A stretch of DNA of 11,309 bases from Treponema sp. Lineage in GTDB: Bacteria; Spirochaetota; Spirochaetia; Treponematales; Treponemataceae. How positions within the stretch are numbered: position 1 is the stretch's first letter; each line of letters opens with the position of its first letter. Under the pieces are notes generated by a model. It saw nothing but the letters and a program-made list of their open reading frames with translations, was not told the origin of the DNA and did not search any database. The stretch lies in assembly GCA_004554075.1 (NCBI GenBank), contig SFOB01000084.1, positions 1 through 11,309 on the forward strand, read 5' to 3'. Positions 5,228 to 11,309 of the stretch are shown here, one piece after another. Position numbers and translations under genes: made by a program.

Positions 5228-5701
5228 ATGGAAAACGCGGCTCTCACAATCTGGGTAGACGCTGATTCCTGCCCTTCTCTAGTAAGAAATCACACAGTAA
5301 AAATGGCAGACAAACTTGGAATCAAAGTTGTCTTTGCTGCAAATAAAAAAATCTCCTGTGGTACAGGTGACTTTGAAATGATTGTATGCGGTACAGAAAA
5401 AGATGCCGCAGATAATTATATTTTTGATAACTGTAAACCAGGCGACCTCGTTATAACCCGCGATATCGTTTTTGCAGACCGTCTTGTAGGAAAAGGAATC
5501 TGCTGTATAAATGACCGTGGTACAGAGTTTACCAGGGAAATGATTAAAGAACGTTTAAGTACACGGGACTTTGATTTACAGCTTGCAGAAATTGGTCTTG
5601 TAAAACATCACCACGAAGGCTATGATAAAAAAAAGTTCGCGGCATTCGCGAACTCTTTTGATAAGGTTATACACAGACTTTTACGAGAGGCTGCAAATTA
5701 G
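5228..5701 (+). CDS. YaiI/YqxD (DUF188, UPF0178) family protein
   Basis: A 157-residue protein of the YaiI/YqxD family by length and motifs: 'WVDADSCP' (about 9-16), 'EKDAADNYI' (about 57-65), 'PGDLVITRDI' (about 71-80) and 'INDRGTEFT' (about 97-105). The pattern of conserved acidic residues resembles PIN/NYN-type nucleases, but the family is not characterised biochemically as far as I know. It lies 3 bases after zapA and closes the infC-headed unit. Its stop codon overlaps that of the convergent HD-GYP gene by three bases (5699-5700 shared within TTAG at 5698-5701). Codons for residues about 134-143 also form the HD-GYP terminator. Confidence 0.85.
   Translation: MENAALTIWVDADSCPSLVRNHTVKMADKLGIKVVFAANKKISCGTGDFEMIVCGTEKDAADNYIFDNCKPGDLVITRDIVFADRLVGKGICCINDRGTEFTREMIKERLSTRDFDLQLAEIGLVKHHHEGYDKKKFAAFANSFDKVIHRLLREAAN
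5627..5659 (-). terminator. Intrinsic terminator of the HD-GYP gene, inside yaiI
   Basis: AGTTCGCG (5634-5641) and CGCGAACT (5647-5654) form a perfect 8-bp stem with a 5-base loop. On the minus strand the stem is followed at once by seven further Ts (complement of 5627-5633), a classic terminator for the leftward HD-GYP gene, whose stop is at 5698. On the plus strand only CTTTTG follows (5655-5660), so it could also weakly stop the infC unit. It lies entirely within the 3' coding part of the convergent yaiI gene. Confidence 0.75.
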
Positions 5702-6945
5702 TCTTCAGGCTCATCCGGATATGCCATCTGAATAGAACAGATTCGGTCTTTTACCTGCATAAAGGCAAGTACAACTTCAGGATCAAACTGTGTTCCTGAA
5801 TTATTCAGAATCTCTGTGAAAGCATCTTCAATTGTCCAGGCTTCCTTATAGCAGCGCTTGTGACTCAAAGCATCAAAAACATCAGCTACAGCAACAATAC
5901 GTGCAGAAAGCGGAATATCTTTTCCACTCAAAGGTTCTGTAATAGGAACAATACCATCTTTTACAGAGAAATCACTCAAAGAAATACGTCCAGGATATCC
6001 TGAAGCACCACCATCCCAGCGGTCGTGGTGATGAAGAGCAACTTCCTGTGACATTACATCAAGCAATGACTCAGGCGGTTCAAAAAGCTGTGCACCAATA
6101 CAGGTGTGTCCCTTCATGATATTGCGTTCCTCATCTGTAAAACGAGGGAAAGCCTTTTTAAGGATTACGTCAGATATACCAACCTTTCCAACATCATGGA
6201 ACTTTGCCGCAATTTTAAGGTTATCGCGGTAACGATGGATTTCTGCTTCTGGAATATTATGATTGAAAGCCCAGCGGTCGTAAATTTCAAGAGAATAAGA
6301 AGAAACACGTTCAATATGAGGATAGGTTTCTTTTGGATCACGGAACTCAGCCATTTTAAGCATACGTTTTACCATATTTGCAGTAAGGTATGCATGCTGA
6401 AGAGCCTGAACTGCACTTGAAGCAAAGTGAGAAATAAGCATTTCTGCATCATCATCAAATGCAATGATTTTTCCATCTGAATCCTTAGCATTAATAATCT
6501 GAAGAATACCAAGAAGATTACCGTTTGCCATCTTGAGCGGAATTGTGTACATAGATTTTGTACGATAATCTGTAGTGATATCTGTATTTTTATTAAATTT
6601 ATAAGGTTTTGATTCAGAAATTCTGTAACAGTCTTTGATATTCAGAGGCTTGCCGGAAAGGGCAACATAACCACAAATCTGCTTTTCATTTATCGGGAAG
6701 GAGAAACTTGTATAAGGAAGCTTTTCTCCAGGAGCAAGCTCTTTAAGATGAGTATCATTCTGTCCGTATTTTATTTTTAATTTATCGCCTTCGACAACAT
6801 AAATTGATCCGGCATCGGCATTTACAATCTTTCTTGTTTCAGTAAGAATTCGTTCCAAAAGAACGTCAACGTCCTGAATCTCTCCGAGTTCGCGCTCAAT
6901 TTCTATAATGCGCTGAAGTCTGTCTTCATGATTAATTTCACTCAT
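5698..6945 (-). CDS. GAF-HD-GYP cyclic di-GMP phosphodiesterase
   Basis: A 415-residue protein without membrane segments. Residues about 20-183 form a GAF sensor domain ('ADAGSIYVVEGDKLKIKY', 'IPLKMANGNLLGILQIINAKD'). Residues about 190-400 form an HD-GYP domain with HD at 250-251 (FHDVGKVGISD), His280 in 'KGHTCIGAQLF', 'HHHDRWDG' (305-312), GYP (316-318) and 'IPLSARIVAVADVFDALS' (344-361). HD-GYP proteins hydrolyse c-di-GMP to GMP with a two- or three-metal centre; the GAF domain probably binds a small ligand. Two departures from the usual pattern: two extra residues before GYP and about 18 extra between GYP and IPL. The ATG at 6945 has no SD. A TTGATT-N16-CATAAT promoter ends 9 bases before it, so the mRNA could be leaderless even though the gene lies only 33 bases downstream of the methyltransferase gene. 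Confidence 0.85.
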   Translation of the reverse strand: MSEINHEDRLQRIIEIERELGEIQDVDVLLERILTETRKIVNADAGSIYVVEGDKLKIKYGQNDTHLKELAPGEKLPYTSFSFPINEKQICGYVALSGKPLNIKDCYRISESKPYKFNKNTDITTDYRTKSMYTIPLKMANGNLLGILQIINAKDSDGKIIAFDDDAEMLISHFASSAVQALQHAYLTANMVKRMLKMAEFRDPKETYPHIERVSSYSLEIYDRWAFNHNIPEAEIHRYRDNLKIAAKFHDVGKVGISDVILKKAFPRFTDEERNIMKGHTCIGAQLFEPPESLLDVMSQEVALHHHDRWDGGASGYPGRISLSDFSVKDGIVPITEPLSGKDIPLSARIVAVADVFDALSHKRCYKEAWTIEDAFTEILNNSGTQFDPEVVLAFMQVKDRICSIQMAYPDEPED

Positions 6946-6954
6946 AACATTAAC

Positions 6955-6982
6955 ATTATGAATGATAATACAAAAAAATCAA
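6955..6982 (-). promoter_or_regulatory. Possible promoter of the HD-GYP gene
   Basis: On the minus strand, TTGATT (6977-6982) and CATAAT (6955-6960) have a 16-base spacer. The -35 overlaps the last codons of the upstream methyltransferase gene. The start point would fall within about 3 bases of the ATG at 6945. Confidence 0.45.
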
Positions 6983-7836
6983 GATGTAAAACAAGTTTTT
7001 TCTTTTCTGATTATTGAAAAATAAATAGGTCCCGCCCCCTTCTGTCTGTCCGGCATAATCATATATCCATATTGAGTTTTTTCAAAACCTGGAAGAGTAA
7101 GTGATGGAGCAAATGCAGAAACCTCATTTAGATCTGGATCTGGCTCCAGCAGACTGAAAGCAGAACCATCCTTATTAAACTTTTTATAAAGGCGTTCAAT
7201 CATTCCGTCGTTTTCTTCAGGACAAAGAGCACAGGTAGAATACAATAAAATTCCCTGAGGACTAAGCAAACGGTAAGCAGAAGACAAAAGAGCCCACTGT
7301 TCTGTAGTTACAGTTCTGATTCTTGAAGGAGACCAGGTATTTAGATATTTAGGATCCGCAATTACATGGCGTTCAGAAGAACAAGGAGCATCAAGAAGAA
7401 TATGATCAAAACATTCGCTCTGGCGTGTACACCAGGTAGCACCATCGCTGCAGGAAGTAATTACACGCTCAGAGATTCCTGCAGGCAGACAGGTCTGAAC
7501 TACTGTCGCAAGGCGATGTTTACGTTCCGGCGAGCGTTCATTTGAAGAAAGTTTTGCATCCTGCGGCATACGGCTTGCAAGCACAAGGGTTTTTCCGCCG
7601 GGTGCAGCACAGAGATCCAGGATGTTTTCTGCTTCTTCCAGTGGAAGGGAGAGAGCAGCAAGAACAGATGCAGAGTCAAGAAAGTAAGATTGCTGGCTGC
7701 CTGGGATTTTGTATTCAACTGCACTCCCCTCGCCGGCAAAGGATTCTTTAAGAGCCTGCCAGCGGTCGCCGTAAAGCTGACCATAATATTGTTCAAAGCC
7801 TTCTGCACCAGAGAGTTTAGCGGATTTCTTGCCCAT
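6979..7836 (-). CDS. NOL1/NOP2/Sun family RNA cytosine-C5 methyltransferase
   Basis: With the ATG at 7836 the protein has 285 residues. SAM-binding 'LCAAPGGKT' lies at 75-83, motif IV 'DAPCSS' at 149-154 (Cys152) and motif VI 'STCALCPEEN' from 200 (Cys202). The two cysteines are the release and attack residues of m5C RNA methyltransferases. At this length it lacks the N-terminal NusB-like domain of RsmB (about 430 residues) and resembles compact NSUN4-like proteins, so I do not call it rsmB; the likely target is rRNA, position unknown. A TTG at 7854 would add six residues, but the ATG is the more ordinary start. The 5' end overlaps the GH3 gene (stop at 7817) by 20 bases, or 38 with the TTG, so the two are co-transcribed and coupled. 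Confidence 0.85.
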   Translation of the reverse strand: MGKKSAKLSGAEGFEQYYGQLYGDRWQALKESFAGEGSAVEYKIPGSQQSYFLDSASVLAALSLPLEEAENILDLCAAPGGKTLVLASRMPQDAKLSSNERSPERKHRLATVVQTCLPAGISERVITSCSDGATWCTRQSECFDHILLDAPCSSERHVIADPKYLNTWSPSRIRTVTTEQWALLSSAYRLLSPQGILLYSTCALCPEENDGMIERLYKKFNKDGSAFSLLEPDPDLNEVSAFAPSLTLPGFEKTQYGYMIMPDRQKGAGPIYFSIIRKEKTCFTS

Positions 7837-9019
7837 CAATAAGCCCTGCCTCAAGTTTATATTTGATGATGCGTTTTACTGCCTGGTCAATTTTTGCTTC
7901 AAAAGCCGCATCCTCTTTAGCACGATTATACAAAACCTTTCCTGCCTTTGCAAAACGTTTTTCGGAAATCATAATGCAATCTACCCCGGCTTCTACTGCA
8001 CGAATTGCAGCAACTTCCGGAGGATATCCGTTATCTGCCAGAGCACCCATAAAAATATCATCAGAAAAAATTAGTCCCTGATAACCATACTCATTACGCA
8101 GAATATCAGTTACCCAGACCTTTGAAAGACAGGCAGGAACTCCCTTGTCTATAGCGGAGGTGCGGGCATGGGACATAAGAACAGCCGCCGGATTATACTG
8201 AACTAACTCACGGAAGGATTCAATACTCTGCAGCAGGGCTTGTTCAGACAGAGTGATTTCCGGAAGACCTGTATGAGGGTCTGTATTTGTATTGCCAGGA
8301 AAATGCTTTAAAACTGTTGCAATTCCATTATTTTCGTAAGCATTCAGGCAGGCACGGCCATAAGTTGTAACCTGATTCAGATTTCCATAACTGCGGCCAT
8401 CAAGAAAGTCTTTATTATCGTTTGTACAAACTTCAACAACAGGAGCAAGATTCATATTAAAACCCAGGTCTTTCATGCCGGCTGCCTGTTCACTGTAAAG
8501 CTGATAAGTAGTTCTTATGTCATAGTCCTGAGCAACCTTTTCATTTGAAGGCAATTTAGGATTTAACTTCTTAAGTCTGCTTACCCAGCCGCCTTCCTGG
8601 TCTACGCAAAGATATGGCTGAATATTATCGTAAGTGTCACAGTAATCTCGGATAGATTTTATATAGCCCTGCATCTGTTCGCGGGAATCTGCAATGTTAT
8701 ATGAAAAGAAAATATAGCCGCCGGCAATAAGAGGATTATCGTCTTTAGTGCCTGTCATGGCGCCGACAGTTTCGTAGGAACGAAAGTTAGTACAGCCTTC
8801 AAGATTTTCTATAAAGAGCTGGGCAATTTTCTGTTCGAGAGGAAGATTTGAAACATAGCGGGAGAGAGCTTCCTCTCGCTCTGATTTTTTTTGATTTATA
8901 TAGGTCTGCAATTCACTTGCAGCAGCGTGAGTTTTAATTTCTTTTTTTGTCTGCTTATCGGTGCAGGAAGTCAGTAATAAGAGTAAGAATCCTGCGGTGA
9001 AAAAACTTTTGAACTTCAT
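7817..9019 (-). CDS. GH3 beta-N-acetylhexosaminidase-like lipoprotein
   Basis: A 400-residue glycoside hydrolase family 3 protein of the NagZ type, which releases terminal N-acetylhexosamine from peptidoglycan fragments or other glycans. The start at 9019 is preferred over an ATG nine codons upstream because it gives a clean lipoprotein signal: MKFKSFF, a hydrophobic stretch and lipobox LTSC with Cys19. Family motifs are 'CVDQEGG' (138-144), 'KHFPG' (238-242), the Asp247-Pro-His249 dyad that serves as acid/base in NagZ, and 'SDDIFMGA' (319-326) with nucleophile Asp320. The loop between KHFPG and DPH is NTNT, against a longer HG-containing segment in typical NagZ. As a lipoprotein it should act outside the cytoplasm, unlike the cytosolic enzyme of E. 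coli. There is no SD; a TATAAT lies 6 bases before the ATG. Confidence 0.85.
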   Translation of the reverse strand: MKFKSFFTAGFLLLLLTSCTDKQTKKEIKTHAAASELQTYINQKKSEREEALSRYVSNLPLEQKIAQLFIENLEGCTNFRSYETVGAMTGTKDDNPLIAGGYIFFSYNIADSREQMQGYIKSIRDYCDTYDNIQPYLCVDQEGGWVSRLKKLNPKLPSNEKVAQDYDIRTTYQLYSEQAAGMKDLGFNMNLAPVVEVCTNDNKDFLDGRSYGNLNQVTTYGRACLNAYENNGIATVLKHFPGNTNTDPHTGLPEITLSEQALLQSIESFRELVQYNPAAVLMSHARTSAIDKGVPACLSKVWVTDILRNEYGYQGLIFSDDIFMGALADNGYPPEVAAIRAVEAGVDCIMISEKRFAKAGKVLYNRAKEDAAFEAKIDQAVKRIIKYKLEAGLIDGQEIR

Positions 9020-9025
9020 ACTTAT

Positions 9026-9031
9026 ATTATA
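9026..9031 (-). promoter_or_regulatory. -10 element of the GH3 lipoprotein gene
   Basis: A perfect TATAAT on the minus strand, with the 6 bases ATAAGT between it and the ATG at 9019. This supports the start at 9019, because transcription from here could not include the ATG at 9046. No good -35 is visible. Confidence 0.5.
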
Positions 9032-9112
9032 CAGATTATTAAACAAATAATAAATCAGACATTTCTATCATTCTAGAATTTATCACCTATTCCCTAAAAA
9101 ACTTGTGTGATA

Positions 9113-9118
9113 TATAAT
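9113..9118 (+). promoter_or_regulatory. -10 element of the short-chain dehydrogenase gene
   Basis: A perfect TATAAT ends 7 bases before the ATG at 9126; only AGAAG, not a proper SD, lies between. No clear -35 is found 17 bases upstream. Together with the oppositely directed -10 at 9026-9031 it defines a divergent promoter region between the GH3 and SDR genes. Confidence 0.5.
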
Positions 9119-9125
9119 AGAAGAT

Positions 9126-9938
9126 ATGAAGCGGATTGCGATAATTACAGGTGCCAGCTCGGGAATTGGTGAAGAATTTACCAGACAGGTTTGTGCAAAA
9201 TATGATTATGATGAAATCTGGATTATTGCAAGACGCGAAGAAAAACTTCGTCTGCTTGCAGACCAGCTGAATGCAGAAAAAGGAAAAGAACTTGTACGTC
9301 CTGTAGTTATGGATGTTGCAGGAAAGCCTGGGGTTGAAAATCTTAAGGCTTTTATCGAAGCAGAAAGCAAAATAGAAGGCGGACTTGAAATCGGGCTACT
9401 TATCAACAATGCAGGCTTTGGAACTTACGGACCTTTTGCAGATACCTCAATCAACCGTCAGATGGATATGATTGAACTCAACTGTACTACGGTTACAGGA
9501 ATCTGTGGAATTGCACTTCCCTACCTTAAGGCTGGTTCTGTTGTGATTAATACCGCCTCGCTGGCAGCTTTTTTGCCGCTGGGAAATTTTGCGGTGTACG
9601 GAGCAACAAAGTCTTACGTGCTAAGTTTTTCTGTTGCACTTGCAGCAGAACTTCGTGATAAGGGAATTAGGGTTTGTGCTTTGTGCCCGGGTTCGGTAAG
9701 TACAGAGTTTGCAAACGTTGCTTCTAACGGAGCCCGCAAAGAAGTTAAGGGTGGCTTTCCTCCACAGAAAGTTGTTGCTCAGTGTTTGAGACGCGCTTTC
9801 AAGGGAAAAACAGTTGCTCTTTACAGGCCTAAATGGCGCATCAATGCTTTTTTAAGCCGCTTTATTGGCCGCTACCTGGGAGCAAGATTTACATATAAAT
9901 ACAGTCCGCGTCCACGAAACCCGGATTCTGATATATAA
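9126..9938 (+). CDS. Short-chain dehydrogenase/reductase (classical SDR)
   Basis: A 270-residue classical SDR. The cofactor-binding TGASSGIG is at 8-15, NNAG at 94-97, catalytic Ser145 in 'NTASLAA', and Tyr158/Lys162 in YGATK, with Asn119 as the fourth active-site residue and PGS at 188-190. Arg36/Arg37 after the second strand (IIARREEK) suggest NADP(H) preference. It belongs to the broad DltE/YqjQ-like group of COG0300 type; the substrate cannot be read from sequence. The C-terminal part (about 230-270) is basic. It is divergent from the GH3 gene and followed by pncB in the same direction after 67 bases, so read-through into pncB is possible. Confidence 0.85.
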   Translation: MKRIAIITGASSGIGEEFTRQVCAKYDYDEIWIIARREEKLRLLADQLNAEKGKELVRPVVMDVAGKPGVENLKAFIEAESKIEGGLEIGLLINNAGFGTYGPFADTSINRQMDMIELNCTTVTGICGIALPYLKAGSVVINTASLAAFLPLGNFAVYGATKSYVLSFSVALAAELRDKGIRVCALCPGSVSTEFANVASNGARKEVKGGFPPQKVVAQCLRRAFKGKTVALYRPKWRINAFLSRFIGRYLGARFTYKYSPRPRNPDSDI

Positions 9939-9946
9939 AACATTAC

Positions 9947-9990
9947 CGTCATTGCGAACGCAGCAATTTCTTTGGCTCCTCGAAATGACG
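9947..9990. repeat. Short palindromic repeat, 'CGTCATTGCGA' type, copy 2
   Basis: CGTCATT (9947-9953) pairs with AATGACG (9984-9990), and after one mismatch CGA (9955-9957) pairs with TCG (9980-9982). The left arm CGTCATTGCGAACGCAG matches the sequence after sppA at 1870-1886 closely. It lies between the SDR stop and the pncB start and has no T-run, so it is not a normal intrinsic terminator. It resembles the widely distributed intergenic 'CGTCATTGCGAG...CTCGCAATGACG' palindromes. Confidence 0.6.
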
Positions 9991-10005
9991 CTTAAGGGAA
10001 AGATT

Positions 10006-11309
10006 ATGAATTACATTAACAGTGCACTTTTTACAGATTTTTATGAACTGACAATGGCTCAGGGCTACTGGAAGGAGAACATGAATCAGGAAGTTGTTTT
10101 TGATATGTTCTTCCGCAGAAATCCTTTTAACGGCGGTTTTTCTATTCTTGCCGGAAACGAAACTCTGATGGATATTATCGAAAACTTCCGCTTCAGCGAA
10201 GACGACATTAAATATCTTGCTGAGCAGAAGATTTTTGAACAGGGCTTCCTTGATAATCTTAAAGATTTCCACTTTACCGGTGACCTTTACACAATGGATG
10301 AAGGTACAGTTATCTTCCCTCAGGAACCACTTGTTCGTATTCATGCAAATCTTATTGAAGCTCAGATTCTCGAAGCACTTGTTTTGAATCACGTAAACTT
10401 CCAGAGTCTTATTGCAACTAAAACTGCCCGCATCTGGCTGGCATCTAAAAAAGCTCCTATTATGGAATTTGGTCTTCGCCGTGCACAGGGACCAGATGGT
10501 GGTATGAGTGCTACACGCGCCTCTTACATTGGTGGTGCTGCAGGAACTTCTAATACCCTCGCCGGAAAAGAGTTTGGTATTCCTGTTATGGGAACCATGG
10601 CTCATTCATGGATTATGTCTCACTCTTCTGAGCTTGAAGCCTTCCGTGAATATGCAAAAATCTATCCTACTAATTCTGTATTCCTTATTGATACTTATGA
10701 TACCCTTCACTCTGGTATTAAGAATGCAATTATTGCCGGTGGTGAACTTGTAGAAAAAGGCTACAACTTTGGTGTACGCCTTGACTCAGGAGACATCTCT
10801 TATCTGACTCGTGAAGTTCGTAAGGAACTCGACCGTGCCGGATATCCTCAGGCTAAAATCAGCGTATCAAATGAACTTACAGAAGAAATCATTACAACCC
10901 TCGTTGCAGGTGGTGCTCCAATCAACAGCTGGGGTGTTGGAACTCACATGGTAACAGGCGGAAACGAAGCCTCTTTCACAGGTGTTTACAAACTTGCTGC
11001 CCGCCACGACAAGGCAACAAATCAGATGGTTCCAGCAATGAAGTTCTCTGATAACCCTGCAAAGACTACAAACCCTGGAATCAAAAATGTATTCCGCCTT
11101 TATGATGAAAACGGAATGGCCCTTGCTGATATTCTTGCTCTTGATGGTGAAACAATTGAAACCGGCAAAGAATACCGCTACCACCACCCAATGGTAGACT
11201 ATCGCCAGTTCACCTGCAAGGCTGCCAAAGTTGAACCACTTCTTAAGAAGCGTCTCGAAAAAGGTCAGCGTGTAAGCCCACGTCTGCCAGATTCAGAGCA
11301 TCTTAAGAT
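10006..11309 (+). CDS. pncB: Nicotinate phosphoribosyltransferase, 3'-truncated by the window edge
   Basis: An open frame of 434 codons from the ATG at 10006 to the window end with no stop; family members of this type have about 460-490 residues, so only a short tail is missing. The protein begins 'SALFTDFYELTMAQGYW' (6-22) and has 'FGLRRAQGPDG' (155-165), 'GTMAHSWI' (196-203) with His200 in the position of the histidine phosphorylated in the ATP-assisted reaction, 'VRLDSGD' (257-263) and the phosphate-binding 'WGVGTHMVTG' (309-318). It makes nicotinate mononucleotide from nicotinate and PRPP, the entry step of the Preiss-Handler route to NAD. A weak SD (AAGGGA) lies upstream of the ATG, and the 67-base gap before it is mostly the repeat at 9947-9990. 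Confidence 0.92.
   Translation, partial: MNYINSALFTDFYELTMAQGYWKENMNQEVVFDMFFRRNPFNGGFSILAGNETLMDIIENFRFSEDDIKYLAEQKIFEQGFLDNLKDFHFTGDLYTMDEGTVIFPQEPLVRIHANLIEAQILEALVLNHVNFQSLIATKTARIWLASKKAPIMEFGLRRAQGPDGGMSATRASYIGGAAGTSNTLAGKEFGIPVMGTMAHSWIMSHSSELEAFREYAKIYPTNSVFLIDTYDTLHSGIKNAIIAGGELVEKGYNFGVRLDSGDISYLTREVRKELDRAGYPQAKISVSNELTEEIITTLVAGGAPINSWGVGTHMVTGGNEASFTGVYKLAARHDKATNQMVPAMKFSDNPAKTTNPGIKNVFRLYDENGMALADILALDGETIETGKEYRYHHPMVDYRQFTCKAAKVEPLLKKRLEKGQRVSPRLPDSEHLK

Noticed and set aside
8990..9046. GH3 start at the upstream ATG (9046)
   Set aside because: It would add MFNNLYNIS before a complete lipoprotein signal peptide and would lie upstream of the predicted transcription start.
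9949..10605. Open frame of 218 codons on the minus strand
   Set aside because: It lies antisense to the clearly conserved pncB frame, has no recognisable domain, and its composition (many Cys, His, Asn, Lys) is that of a reverse-complement shadow.

Overview
The window looks like a chromosomal segment of a low-to-moderate GC spirochaete, most likely a Treponema. This rests on overall gene content and protein style (GAF/HD-GYP signalling protein, GH3 lipoprotein, infC-rpmI-rplT running into division genes) and on a mixed use of Shine-Dalgarno (SD) led and apparently leaderless starts. No rRNA, tRNA or marker gene is present to fix the genus, so the assignment is an inference. I see no phage, transposase, CRISPR or plasmid functions. 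The content is mostly housekeeping.

Layout. 1-43 (-): first codons of a probable tRNA-dihydrouridine synthase, divergent from 133-1868 (+), a two-gene unit of a DUF975 membrane protein and an SppA-type S49 peptidase. 1899-2900 (-): a THUMP-type RNA methyltransferase gene converging on sppA. 2901-3239: a 339-base gap filled almost completely by a large imperfect palindrome (2905-3190), the most unusual structure here. 3240-5701 (+): a tightly packed unit infC-rpmI-rplT, a ZapB-like coiled-coil gene, zapA and a YaiI/YqxD (DUF188) gene. 5698-9019 (-): GAF-HD-GYP phosphodiesterase, NOL1/NOP2/Sun RNA m5C methyltransferase and a GH3 lipoprotein, read in the order GH3, methyltransferase, HD-GYP. 9126-9938 (+): a short-chain dehydrogenase. 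10006-11309 (+): nicotinate phosphoribosyltransferase, which runs off the right edge.

How it works together. The central unit joins ribosome production and translation initiation (IF3, L35, L20) to Z-ring assembly (ZapA and a ZapB-like partner), probably from one TAGACA-N17-TATAAT promoter at 3157-3185. infC starts with TTG behind a strong SD, in keeping with the known control of infC through a non-AUG start. At both convergent gene junctions (sppA/methyltransferase and yaiI/HD-GYP) the intrinsic terminator of one gene lies inside the 3' coding end of the opposing gene. Five genes (dus, THUMP methyltransferase, HD-GYP, GH3, SDR) carry a TATAAT-like hexamer only 6-9 bases before ATG and have no SD, which suggests leaderless mRNAs.

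Limits. Everything was read by eye. Promoters, RNA structure and leaderless starts are predictions.
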